A DNA stretch of 64,000 bases, taken from assembly GCA_027886185.1 (NCBI GenBank), contig WOAB01000619.1, positions 4,340,001 to 4,404,000 of the forward strand. The letters are read 5' to 3'. Shown one piece after another: positions 34,457 through 45,305 of the stretch; position 1 is the first letter of the stretch, and every line of letters begins with the position of its first letter. The notes beneath the pieces were generated by a model. The model saw only the letters and a list, made by a program, of their open reading frames with translations, was not told the origin of the DNA and did not search any database. A program made the translations under genes and the position numbers. The stretch comes from Rheum nobile (taxonomy: Eukaryota; Streptophyta; Magnoliopsida; Caryophyllales; Polygonaceae).

Positions 34457-35580
34457 TTCAGATCTTTAAATATGGGTTTTATGATTTAGTGCTATTGGGT
34501 TGAAAAAACATTGTAAATGGAGGAGTGTCATAATCGTTGTCTAATTCCACTTAGCATCATTATATTAATGTGGGTGAGGTTGTGGGAGTCAATTTGGATC
34601 TCCCACTGCAATTGACAACCATGTCTTTTTTTTTTTTATCTTACTTGGTTGGTGAATACCCATATGTTCAAAGTTGTGTACGTGCTCCATGAACCACAGG
34701 TGAAATGTTAGTGTGCCTAATTATATCTTGAAATGTAGTTCGTGTCAACCAGTAAGGTTAAAACGCATCTCAGGATCAACTGAATGTCATTTTTCATCGG
34801 AGCCGTCGGATGCAACTGCATTGCGACACTTGCTTGCTGCTTCCGGCTTAACTTCTTTTTCCCCTTTCAAAAATGAAGAAAGGAGTGAGTTCCATCACTT
34901 TGACCCGTTAACAAGGAGATTGAACCCTACAAATTTGATTTCATTCACCGCCAGCCGACGAATCTTTTCATCCAAAGCCCGCAAACCATTCTCTGGCCTC
35001 GTTGTTCTACATTTCCCAATTGTTTTGCTTGGGATTTGGGTTTCGATCTGGATATTTCAATTGGGCTTTGATTATCTATATAGTTTTTGTTAACTCAAAA
35101 TATAAGGGCATTCTATTGGTTCTTTGTAATCGTAGCCCTTGGTTTTTCCTTCATCGTGTTGTAAAAAATTCTAATTTTACATGATAATAATTATTTTCAC
35201 GTAATCTAATCCCTAATAATTATGTATATTTTTTAGGATAATATAAATATTCTTACTATTGTATTATTTTCATACCCTTTTTAATAATTTTACCATAATT
35301 ATCTAATGAACACTACAATGTAACGTTCAAAAAAATATTAAAAAATGTGTACGCCATTATATGATGTCCAAGTCGGCGGTTCAAGAAATTGAACCGATTC
35401 AACTTTGGACTCCACGGTATGGCGTTTAAAAAAAGGTTTAACTTAAAATGAACCGGGCTAACGGTTCATTTTAAGTTGAACCGCTTATTTTTAAAAAAAA
35501 AATTATGAACGCCAGACAATGGCATAAAAGGGATTTTTTAAAAAAAATATATATAAACGCCATTAAATAGCGAAGCGAAA
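34457..35580. other. Intergenic region with an inverted repeat
   Basis: No gene is supported; a 126-codon plus-strand frame at 34713-35093 has no recognisable feature. The stretch 35340-35580 holds a near-perfect hairpin and repeats of GAACGCCA/ACGCCATTA, so a small transposon relic is likely. Confidence 0.4.
35435..35482. repeat. Inverted repeat, 21-bp arms, 6-bp spacer
   Basis: Left arm 35435-35455 begins GGTTTAACTTAAAATGAACC and right arm 35462-35482 is its reverse complement with one mismatch. The spacer is GGCTAA. Confidence 0.85.
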
Positions 35581-35599
35581 ATCCTCATTCGTCTTCAAC

Positions 35600-35769
35600 C
35601 TCCCGCAAAACCGTCGTCGAGCACCGTCGTCGGTGGCGTCTTCTTCGGCGGTGGCACCGTCGTCGAGCTGGGCGGAGGAGTTGGCGGCTCGACTTGAGGG
35701 GAGCGCGAAAGTTGTTTCGACTGTTATAGAGCAGAAACAGTGTGATCCGATTCGTCGGCGTGCTATTAA
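35600..35769 (+). other. Exon-like open segment ending in a strong splice donor
   Basis: A GC-rich island in AT-rich DNA reads SSSWAEELAARLEGSAKVV and IEQKQCDPIRRRAIK, then AAG|GTAAGC. Codon use and the donor suggest a first coding exon, either of a captured gene fragment or belonging with the plant-mobile-domain gene downstream. I cannot identify it. Confidence 0.3.
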
Positions 35770-36828
35770 GGTAAGCTTTTTAACGTTTTATTTAATTAAT
35801 TTTGATTAAATTTATTTAATGTAGTATTTAGATATTATAAATAAAATTGAATTTATTTAGAATGGTAAGTATTACAAGGATTTTAGGAAAATTTGATACA
35901 TGAATTAGGAGTGTACGTAATGAAATCTAATACAATATTAAGAATTATTAGTTTCTTTTAATTAGATTTGATTTAAAAATTTGTAATGTTTTAATTATTT
36001 ATTTAGATATTAAAAATGAAATTAAATTAATTTTGATTTATTTAGGAGTTTACGAAATGAAAGTAATACAGTTTTATTAGAATATAGTATTAGAAGGATT
36101 TTAGGTCATCTTTATACATGGATTAGGAGTTTTAATTATATTAATTTGTCTTACATATTTTATTGTATTATTTATTTGTTTATATATTATAAATGAAATG
36201 CAAAGCGTAATTAGATTAAAATAGAGAAATAGGAGTTTACGAATATGTATTAGAAAGATTTAAGGTATAAATGGATTATGGATGTATGAATACAGTATTA
36301 CAATAGTATTAGACTTATTATAATTTAAATTAAAGAAAAAATTAAATAATAACTACTTAATTAAATTTATTTTAATTAAACTTAATGAAATATTAAGATA
36401 ATAAATGCTTAATTAAAAGTTCGTACCTTAAATTTGAATTTAGCTTAATTTAAAGTTTAGCTTAATTTGAAATATTAAATTTTAGAATTATAGATTTATA
36501 ATAATTTAAATTAAAGAAAAAAATAAAATAATAACAGCTTGATTAAATTTATTATAATTAAACTTAATAAAATACTAAGATAATAAATGTTTAACTAAAA
36601 GTTTCACTTAATTTGAAATATTAAATATTAAAATTATTGATTTATTAACAAATTGATTAAATTTAAGGAAATTATAAGAAAATAATAACTCAAATAAGTA
36701 TATATAAACAAAAGTATAAATAACAAATACTTATTGAATATTGAGTATACATAACCTAAATAATGTAAAGAAAAATTCAAATTTCGATTAAACAGGATAT
36801 AGTTGTCGGTTTTCGACGACAGTCTCGC
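35770..36828. other. AT-rich noncoding stretch
   Basis: Strongly AT-rich with short internal repetitions (TTTATAATAATTTAAATTAAAG at about 36312 and 36493; TAATTTGAAATATTAAAT twice). It may be an intron between the segment at 35600-35769 and the PMD gene. No coding potential is seen. Confidence 0.4.
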
Positions 36829-37005
36829 TTGATAGGACGGGACACGGAGAATCATCTCGTTACTATTTCTGTCTGCAAGAGGAGAAGGCTAGTACATCCC
36901 GTCCCTAGAGAGGACAATGTTATGATGGAGGATCCCGTCCCTGGATTGGACGATGTTATTATAGAGGATCTCATCACCCCTGTCGATGATGATCTCGTCC
37001 CTCAC

Positions 37006-37160
37006 CCCCAGCAGCAGCATGTTCCCGACCCTGCTGGCGGTGCTGATCCCATCCCCCCCGCAGCAACCTGTTCTAGACTCTGCTGGTGGTGCTGATCCCA
37101 TCCCTCCCCCGCGCAGCAGCTTATTCCCGACCCTGCTGGCGGTCCTTTGCCCATCCCTTC
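37006..37160. repeat. Three-fold repeat of about 48 bp in the PMD gene N-terminus
   Basis: The unit CCCGACCCTGCTGGCGGT followed by GCTGATCCCATCCC recurs at about 37026, 37074 and 37126. Confidence 0.75.
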
Positions 37161-38683
37161 CGCCCCCAGCTCACAGCTCCCCGCGCTCCTTACGGTGTGG
37201 GGAACTTTGAACTGTTTTTGTCCATCGAGCAACACATTGCTCATCGGCTATGGCATCATCCGACTGATGTCCCTCGCCGTGTCAAGGCGTACACACGTCC
37301 CATCCATTTCGATTACTGGAGACAACACCTTATTCCGAGGGCTGAGGTGGTCGAGGGTAGCTGGTAGCACTACGCGACACTGAGCAGGCTGACCAGACTC
37401 CACGCGTTTCAGTTCGGATATGTGGACCACGTCCTCATTTATGCGTTTGTGGAGAGATGGCATCCAGAGACCAACAATTTCCATTTTCTGTGGGGTGAGA
37501 TTACGATCACGCTCCATGACGACGAGAGGATCATGCGGCTGCCTATCGTGGGATACGTCGTCCGTGCGGAGCTAGATGAGGATTCGTTGATCACTTTATG
37601 GGAGCATGTATTTGACTACCCGACAAAGGAGGTGCGGAAGTGGGTTCAGAGTGTCGGGGTTTGTACTTTTGACTTTTTGGGTGACTTGCGGCAGATGATT
37701 TTGGTTGGCGACGACCCCATGTCTTGTGCAGCAGGGTATACATTCCACGTCCTGGGGTCCAGCTTGTTCGTGAACAAGTCCACGAACAAGCTGGGGTGTC
37801 AGCTATTGTCGTTGTGCGTGGATCATGAGCGTACCCAGCGGGTGGCCTAGGGAGCCAGAGTACTCGCCTTCATGTACAAGAACCTAGGCGAGGCTTCACG
37901 TGGGAAGTGTGCGGACATAGCCGGTTGTACCTTCCTACTTCAGGTAAAATGTCGCTAATCATTTAATTTTTGTAAAAACAAATTTTAAAATAAAGTAAGT
38001 TTGTCTTTTGCGATCAATTGCGGATGTAGATATGGGTGTACTTCCCGAGGTTTCCGGGAAACCCGCATCCCGTTGTGAAGAGAGCCGACGGTCAGCGACG
38101 TAGGGCATGGTAATGGGTCATGCGCCCCCTTCACGGTATGCGTCTCGGATTACGAGTTACCGCCATGTCCTTGATGAGTATCGGCCTGAGGATGTAAGTA
38201 CATGATTTTATTATATATTGTGATTATCATATAATGGTTACTCATAACATTGTTTTTTTGCTTGTAAGTGCAGTAGATGCCACACGGCCAACTGGATTTC
38301 TAGTCACGGTACATGGCTTCTACCTACCGAGGCACGATCAGGTTCTAGCAGTATGTAGAGTTGTACATGCCTGACCGTGTGGTACACCAGTTTGGACGAA
38401 CCCAGAGCAGGCCCCTAGACCCAATACCACCGAGGGTAGATGTACACCCCAAAAGCGTAAAGTGGAATGATGCCTACAAGTTGCACTTCGATGACCATTG
38501 GGACGGTTGGGATCGGTTGGATGAGCATCTCTGCACTTAGATCTTAGCTAGCCCGTTGGTTGTTGCTGATTATTATATGGATGAGCGGTATCTCGATTGG
38601 TTCCTTCCCCTTTCACATCCATATATCAGGCCCAACGCTACTGAACATCCTCGTACCAGACACCATGCTATTTCGGCTATGGA

Positions 38684-38884
38684 TGTAACACCACATATTT
38701 GTAATCCTTTATAAGGATTAGAGTACAACTCATGTCAACAAGAGCTATTCCTTTTCAGGGTTCAAGTAAGGACAAAGAACTCTAAAGTTAAGCGTGCTAG
38801 GACGGGAGTAGTACCAGGAATGGTGACCTCCTGGGAAGTTCCCGGGTTGGCATGGGATGGCGCTTCTAAGGCTCGGGCCTTACA
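38684..38884 (+). mobile_element. Cassandra-type solo LTR (TRIM) carrying 5S rRNA-derived sequence
   Basis: This 201-bp block starts TGTAACACC, ends GCCTTACA and is flanked by ATGGA at 38679-38683 and 38885-38889, a perfect five-base duplication. Its centre (about 38770-38865) matches the 3' two thirds of plant 5S rRNA: AGTTAAGCGTGCTAGGACGG, AGTAGTACCAGG and GGTGACCTCCTGGGAA, including the pol III internal control region. Cassandra retroelements are known for exactly this. Excising it rejoins the PMD reading frame (HHAISAMDASR). The 5S-like part has substitutions and is not a functional 5S gene. Confidence 0.9.
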
Positions 38885-39772
38885 ATGGACGCTTCACGGG
38901 TATGTTTCACAATAATATATGTCATGTTAAGTATTTGTAATATCATTATGTAGTTTATTTGAAATAACATTGTATGATTGAATGACAGCGGTTGACCATG
39001 ATGAGGGCGCATGTCCGAGAGGTTATGATGTAAGGAGGTGACAGGATGAAGGACTAGCAGAGGCTTGCGGACATTCTTGATGTTGATGAGATTCTGGTTA
39101 CTGATCCACCGATACGGGCATCACAACGACAGTCCCAAAGCCAGACTGAGAGGGTTGATTCATCAAGTCCAGCCGCCCCACGTCCCAGTTTACCATCTAT
39201 ATATGTAACACCCCAAAACCAGAGGTGTCATAGTGTCGTAGACCCGAAGGTCTATAAGGCGATTTTATAAAAAAAAAACCTAAAACCCTTTCAAATATAC
39301 AAAAGTTATCAACATCAAAATCCCTGTTTCAAGTTTGGAACAACATTTAAACCTTGCGTCAAGTTCAATATACGATTTATACCCAAAACCACAGGTAGTC
39401 AATACAACATTCTCAAATTCGATGCAAAACAAAGTCTTTAACTATGAGGACGAATCTATGATCAAGAGCCCACTTGCCGCTGTCAACCTGCAAAGACTAG
39501 TTGACTGGTGACACCAGCCAACCGCGGAACATAAATCGAGGTTGGTTAATCTACTGAAAGACTAGCAAGAATCATCAAGCAATAACGGAAGAACACAAGA
39601 AAGAATTTTCATGCCAAACAACCAATGCCAACAACACACCAGAATATATACATACATTATTACATAACCATTACTTAACCATTTATATCCCACTCTTCGA
39701 TAGGCTCACCACAATCCATCCAATCTCAACCTCACACGAGTATAACGGGTGATAAGGTCCAATCCAACTTTA

Positions 39773-40237
39773 CTAACACCCGAATGGCATCACAACCAAT
39801 TCATAGTGACCGTACCTAGTTCTGAAAGCAATATCATGAATATTTTCCTCTCGAATCCTAAGCTGAGGATACCCTGATCTCCAGTCAATCTTTGAAAACA
39901 CTGTAACTCTTTGCAATTGATCCAACAAGTCATCAGTACGGGGAAGCGGATGCTTATTGTTGACTATCACCTTATTCAACTCCTTATAATCCATGTAAAG
40001 TCGAAAGGAATCATCCTTCTCTTTAACCAACAATAAAAGCGTACCCCAAAGAGAAGCACTTGGCCTAATAAAGCCTAACTCCAAGAGTTCCTCTATCTGT
40101 TCCCTCAATCCCAGCATACACACATAACTGGCACATCCTTGTCTTAACAGTTTCGCAGCTGTCATCGCACTAACAATTCTGCCAGAGTCTCTAGAGTCGT
40201 GACCCTCAAACACATGCACTAAACCCTCATCTGTCAT
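39773..40237 (-). pseudogene. Gypsy protease-RT fragment with an internal deletion
   Basis: It reads SAMTAAKLLRQGCASYVCML then LREQIEELLELGFIRPSASLWG, FRLYMDYKELNKV and FSKIDWRSGYPQLRIREENI. Compared with the intact order in the element at 23202, about 75 codons between AKLLRQGC and the RT start are missing without breaking the frame. The YxDD catalytic box is not reached because the left LTR begins. Confidence 0.85.
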
Positions 40238-40816
40238 TATAATACTGTCTTATTCCGGTAGTTACAGGTGCATTCTTCTCTTCAACCCAGCCGAACCCAT
40301 AGTTGTGAAATCCCACTTCTTCCGGTACAGGCTGAGTCCTCTGTTTCGTACTGCCTCAAGCATCAATGGTCTAATTAGAATCACCTATAGCAGCCTCCCT
40401 GATCAAGCACTCATCAGTATACTCAAGTATTGCACAGCTATGTCTCACCATCAAGGTTTCATCTCTGAATACAACCATCTATGAAAGTGCTTAATCTTGT
40501 CCTTCTCATCCTTAACAATTACAATAAAATACATCAACTTTCTACCGAATCATCAGTTACTAGACCACCTGCATCTACCTCTTGACGATAAGCCCGAGGG
40601 CCTCGTTCTCTATCACACACACACACTTGACCTCAAACACATCCCGCTTACGGGGGCACACAGCATGAAATTACTCATCAATACTAAACATCACATATAA
40701 AATTTATCAAACACAACTTACCTATGCGTAACAGCAAGGGTCTCCGATCACACGATTGTTTCACAGTTTTAGCGAGTGGGCTTCTCCAAGTCAAACTTTT
40801 GAAAAACATTTTTTAA

Positions 40817-40829
40817 CATAAATGCTCTG
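40817..40829 (-). other. Primer binding site of the inverted gypsy remnant
   Basis: The plus strand reads TGCTCTGATACCA, so the minus strand is TGGTATCAGAGCA, complementary to initiator tRNA-Met and five bases from the LTR end at 40842. Confidence 0.8.
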
Positions 40830-41609
40830 ATACCAATTTCTGTAACACCCCAAAACAAGAGGTGTCACAGTGTCGTAGACCCGAATGTCTATAAGGCAAT
40901 TTTTAAAAAAAAAAACTAAAACCCTTTCAAATATACAAAAGTTATTAACATCAAAATCCCTGTTTCAAGTTTGGAACAACATTTAAACCTTGCGTCAAGT
41001 TCAATATACGATTTATACCCAAAACCACAGGTAGTCAATACAACATTCTCAAATCCGATGCAAAACAAAGTCTTTAACTATGAGGACGAATCTGTGATCA
41101 AGAGCCCCCTTGCCGCTACCAACCTACAAAGACTAGTTGACTGGTGGACCAGATACACCAGCCAACCGCGGAACATAAATCGAGGTTGGTTAGTCTACTG
41201 AAAGACTAGCAAGAATCATCAAGCAACAACAGAAGAACACAAGAAAGAATTTTCATGCCAAACAACCAATGCCAACAACACACCAGAATATATACATATA
41301 CTATTACATAACCATTACTTAACCATTTCTACCCCACTCTTCGATAGGCTCACCACAATCCATCCAATCTCAACCTCACACGAGTATAACGGGTGATAAG
41401 GTCCAATCCAACTTTACTAACACATTCAATCCATTTTTCTCTCTACAACTAACACGTCAATTATCAACACTACGAAACATAAACATATATTACTACTAAC
41501 ATGTAACCAAGGCTAACCAATTATATCGAACTCACTACTGTACTAACACATTCCATCCAACCTTCGCATCAACGAACACATAAGCACAAGCGAGACAATC
41601 ATCACCTTA

Positions 41610-41860
41610 TCTAAATATAACGACCCAGGCCAGCCACCCTTCCGGTGCCGCCTGATCGTTAACATGGGCCGCAACCCAGACACCCCAACCCAACCCATGT
41701 TGGCCCACACCCTCAAGATGGGAAACCAACCATGTAAGTTGTTGGAGAGAGTCGAACCCGCGACCTCCTCTCCGTAAATAACATACTATCCATGGATACA
41801 CCAAAGATGGAACACTCACCATCCAATTGTGGCCATTAACCAACGTAAGGTCACACCCTC
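41610..41860 (-). mobile_element. Possible tRNA-derived SINE within the LTR
   Basis: The minus strand contains GCGGGTTCGACTCTCTCC (41743-41763), which fits the pol III B box of tRNA-derived SINEs. The A box is weak and no target duplication was seen, so this is a tentative call. Confidence 0.3.
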
Positions 41861-42085
41861 ACGTGGTCGGGTGAGGCACTCATCACCCCGGCCCAGCTAT
41901 AAGGGTCATGCCCTCCCTTATAACTGAAACATCAATCAAGATTTACGATGGGACACTCATCATCCACTTGTGGCCCTGAACCAACGTAAGGTCACACCCT
42001 CACGTGGTCGGGTGAGGCTATCATCACCCCGGCCTAGCCTTAACCAACGTAGGTCACACCCCACGTGGTCGGGTGATACGCATAT
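41835..42085. repeat. Three-fold repeat with G-box (CACGTG) cores in the 5' LTR
   Basis: CACGTGGTCGGGTGA occurs at 41870, 42001 and 42062 in a longer shared context (CCAACGTAAGGTCACACCC before, CATCACCCCGGCC after). CACGTG is the bZIP/bHLH G-box; here it lies in the presumed U3 promoter. Confidence 0.8.
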
Positions 42086-42998
42086 CAACCCTGGCTCCAA
42101 TAACAACCATCAATAATCAACCCGCCTAACCAACATTCACAAACAACCATCATAACCAACCACCCATAACTTAGCTACAAACAACAACCACAACTAGCTA
42201 CAATCAACTACCACAACCAACGGAATTCCACAACCACAACTAGCTACAATCAACTACCACAATCAACGGAATTCCACAACCAATGGCCAACAATAGCGCA
42301 CAGCCACAACTAACAATATCAACAACGACCACTAGCTACAAATAACCAATATTCGACAACAAGTCAATAACTAGCCAACAATCAACATCCACCACAAAAC
42401 CACTTAACCAAGCACACAATCAATATCCAACACGAGACCAATATCAACACATTCAACCATTTAATTTTACGCCTACAATTCTAGATCAATTAAACGGACA
42501 TGAGCATATATCATTATTAAAAATAATAATATACGAATTTAATTATTTTTAAAAGAGATAGGTAAAAGTATGAGCAAGAATCATCTTGCCTTAAGGTCAA
42601 CAACAACGACCTCAGAAAATCTCCAACCAACTCGAACGATCCTGCGACAACAATCCGAGCAATTCCTGGCATTAATTAACCCATACTAAGCCACAACTAA
42701 TAAACCCCCAATTTAGCCCCAAAACCATACCTCCAATTCCAATTTCAGCAAACTCCAATATCAATCTGTATCTCCAAGAGCAAATTGTGGCTGCACAGAA
42801 TCAAAACCAGTTGAACAATTAAACTTGCTGTCCAATACCCCCTGAAATTCATCAAATCTGTCCACAGAAATTCAGCAACTAAACTTCGGTGACCTAAAAC
42901 CAAATTGAAGGAAAGCGCACCCCTCACGATTACCTTTGTCTGCACGAACTCGCCTCCGACTGGAGCCTTTCGCTCGCCGGAATTTACAGCAGCCAGCA

Positions 42999-44481
42999 CC
43001 AGATAGAAAAAAGCTTTTAACTGCTTGAATAACAGAAGGACCTACAATGTCCCAATATTTTTGGTAGAATTTTGTTGTCATACCATCAGGACCCGGTGAT
43101 TTATCCGAGCCAATGTTAAAGATAGCTTTCTTAATTTCTTCATTGGATACGTTTCTTATTAATTCTAAATTGTCCTCTGTATAGATTTCAGAATGGATTA
43201 ATTCCAGATTTTCTTGGAGTAGTCTCTAGTTCGTATCCTCACTTCTGAACCTTTTAATGAAATCATTTCTGATTTCATTTCTAATGTTTTCTTCTCCAGT
43301 AATATTTGTTCCTTCTTGGGTTTTGATTTCTTTTATTATTTTTCTATTTCTTCTTCAACTAGCTATTTTGTGGAAACAGCTAGCATTCGTATCAGTTAAT
43401 TTGATGTGTTTAACTTTAGCTCTTTGGTTCCAGTAAATTTTCTGGAAGCAGAGAAGTTTTTCTTTCTTTTTTTCCTATGATTCTTATTTGTTTTTTAATA
43501 AGATCATTTGTAGGGTGAGTACATATCTCAGTTTGGATTTCAGAAAGTTGTTTTTCTATAGTTTGTAATTGAGTAAATACATTATCAAATGTACTTTTAT
43601 TCCAGATCTTGTCATGTTTCTTAAGTAATTTTGTTTTGGGTACAAGATTATATAATCTAGATCCATGATAGTTAGTTCTTCAAGCTTGTTTAACAACATT
43701 TCTAAAGTCCTTTCTGGTCATCCAGATTTTTTCAAATTTGAACGGCTGATTTTTAAAGGGTATTGCTGAGTCAAGCTCGATAGAGATGGGGCAATGGTCT
43801 GAGCTGGTAAAAGCAAAGTGTTTAGTATAGATATCAGGGTACCATTGAATGATCTGGTGCTAAATAAGTACCCTATTCAATTTTTCATATATGTTATCTA
43901 TTTCTGTTATGTTCTTCCTCCAAGTATAGATGTTTCCTTGAATAGGGGTCTCCAGTAGTTCACATTCATTCTTAAAATATCGTAATCTTGTAAATTTTGT
44001 CAAAGATGGTATTAAACCATCTAATTTTTCGGATGGGTCTTGTATTTCGTTCAGATCTCCCATAATAATGCACGGAAGAGAACATTTTTTAATAAAGGAA
44101 GTGAATCCTTCCCAGAACGCATTCTTTGCGGATTCATTTGGTGGAGCATAAGTTAGGATTAGCATAAGTTTTATGTTCGTGAGCAGGTTTGTATACTTGA
44201 TACTAATAAATCTTGTTTCAATTTGATCAATTTCTAGGATTTCATTTGTGAGTTGGTAGGTCTTCCACATAACACAAATTCCACCCGAGAAACTCGTAGC
44301 CGGGACATAGTAGAATTGATCAAATCCCGCTTTTTTCCACACTTTTTCACTAGGCTCTTTGTTTGTTCTTGTTTCAAAAAGTGCTAGTAATTGTATTCGT
44401 TCAATTTTGCAGAATGATTCAACATCCATCCAAAAAAGTTTTCTTCCCAATTCCACGACAATTCCAGGTTGTGATCTTCAT
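42999..44481 (-). pseudogene. L1-type LINE ORF2 remnant (endonuclease and start of RT)
   Basis: On the minus strand ORF2 starts at 44481 with MKITTWNCRGIGKKT, the usual L1 endonuclease opening, but shifts frame after about 20 codons. The rest of the endonuclease is open at 44456-43860: LLALFETRTNKEPSEK, LILTYAPPNES and IIMGDLNEIQDPSEKL, with the catalytic GDLN motif. Further down, with many stops, come SSDHCPISIELDSAIP (endonuclease end) and GPDGMTTKFYQKYWDIVGPS (RT start). Coding ends near 42999 before the RT active site, where LTR sequence begins. It is dead, but divergence is moderate because phrases are easily read. Confidence 0.85.
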
Positions 44482-44556
44482 AAAAAAACAATTGTATTAT
44501 TGCCCCATATCGTAAGACATTTAGGGGACTTATTATTTTTTCTCATGATTTTTTTT

Positions 44557-44672
44557 GTGGGTCTATAATGCATAGAATATGAAATCCTATTATTATCTTG
44601 CAAGTTGTCAGTGTTGAGACCGATTGTGAATTCAAGTCCTTTAAGAGACCAATTGTGGGTCTATAATGCATA
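44557..44672. repeat. Direct repeat GTGGGTCTATAATGCATA, 98 bp apart
   Basis: Identical 18-mers are at 44557-44574 and 44655-44672, with ACC(G/A)ATTGTGAA-like copies between and after them, just upstream of the L1 ORF2 start. Confidence 0.8.
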
Positions 44673-45098
44673 TATTCTTTCAGAATGAAGTTTCTGTAAT
44701 CTAATACGATTTTGTTCACTCATGTCCATTAAATGGACCGATTGTGAACTCTCGGTGATCAACCAATATTTATACCAAAAGTGATACAATATACGATGAT
44801 CAGCAGAGGTAAATCTGCAGGGGTTCTCCCCAGAAAAAATGCCAGATTCAGAAGAGAGATATTTGTAATACAGCATATTAAAGGGTGATAGGGTAAGGGG
44901 TTTCATAAAAGTCCCTTTATTATTTTCATGCTTGTTCACATGTAATGTAATACAAAGAAGGTTTAGATGTTTGTTCACTGGTTTATTGACTTGAAAGCCA
45001 ACTCCATACTTCCATTTTAAAGATTCAAAACTTTGTTCCTTAAGCCATTGTTTTTTGCTGGGATTAAAATTTTCGTTATTATTGGAGATGATTCTCAT
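44661..45098 (-). other. Uncharacterised 145-codon ORF upstream of L1 ORF2
   Basis: It is not recognised. It shares short phrases with the 550-codon ORF upstream: KYGVGFQVN against KSGVGFQTN, and LCITLHVN against FCITLHLN, so both derive from the same dispersed repeat unit. Confidence 0.35.
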
Positions 45099-45305
45099 AT
45101 AGCTCTAATTGTTTCTCTTTGTTGGGCAATGTTCAAAATTATTCGCCTCATTATCAGTTTGGTCACACAGGGATTGGTATTTGAAAAACTCGAATAGGAG
45201 ATTATAGCTACTCTGATAAGCATGATAAAATTTGCACCATTCCAACCCATTAATGTTACAGCAGATAACAATGGATGAAATGTAAAGGTTCAAATGAAAT
45301 AACAC

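Larger units (their letters stand above)
36829..39203 (+). pseudogene. Plant mobile domain (PMD, MAIN-like) gene, decayed
   Basis: The core at 37385-37850 reads FQFGYVDHVLIYAFVERWHP, NNFHFLWGEITITLHD and RIMRLPIVGYVV, the standard opening of the PMD (PF10536), found both in MULE-type transposons and in the host MAIN/MAIL proteins. After a stop at 37848-37850 the frame goes on (GARVLAFMYKNLGEA) to a GTAAAA donor. Further exon-like pieces follow: IWVYFPRFPGNPHPVVKR (from 38031), YVELYMPDRVVHQFGRTQ (about 38345) and DERYLDWFLPLSHPYIRP (about 38580), the usual C-terminal order. Stops within these, a frame break before 37385 and a solo LTR at 38684 show it is not functional. The N-terminus contains a three-fold repeat translating to VPDPAGGADPIPP. 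Confidence 0.75.
39204..42998 (-). mobile_element. Gypsy element remnant, inverted relative to the one at 19351
   Basis: TGTAACACCCCAAAAC sequence recurs at 39204 and 40842 and stays alike for about 575 bp, marking two LTRs read on the minus strand. A minus-strand primer site (TGGTATCAGAGCA, 40817-40829) abuts the right one, which is therefore the 5' LTR and extends to about 42998. The left LTR is cut short at 39778. Internal coding is only an RT fragment (40237-39773). A minus-strand segment of the right LTR (AGACTAACCAACC...TTGGCTGGTGT) resembles 21340-21375 in the other gypsy element, so both are of one lineage. The right boundary is uncertain; no target duplication was found. Confidence 0.7.

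Noticed and set aside
34713..35093. 126-aa plus-strand ORF
   Set aside because: No domain, no clear start context, next to AT-rich intergenic DNA; similar-length frames arise by chance.
38770..38865. 5S rRNA gene
   Set aside because: Only the 3' two thirds of 5S is matched, with substitutions, inside a 201-bp unit with LTR ends and target duplication; a Cassandra-type LTR explains it.
41610..41860. Functional tRNA gene
   Set aside because: Only a B-box-like GGTTCGACTC is present; there is no cloverleaf, anticodon arm or acceptor pairing.
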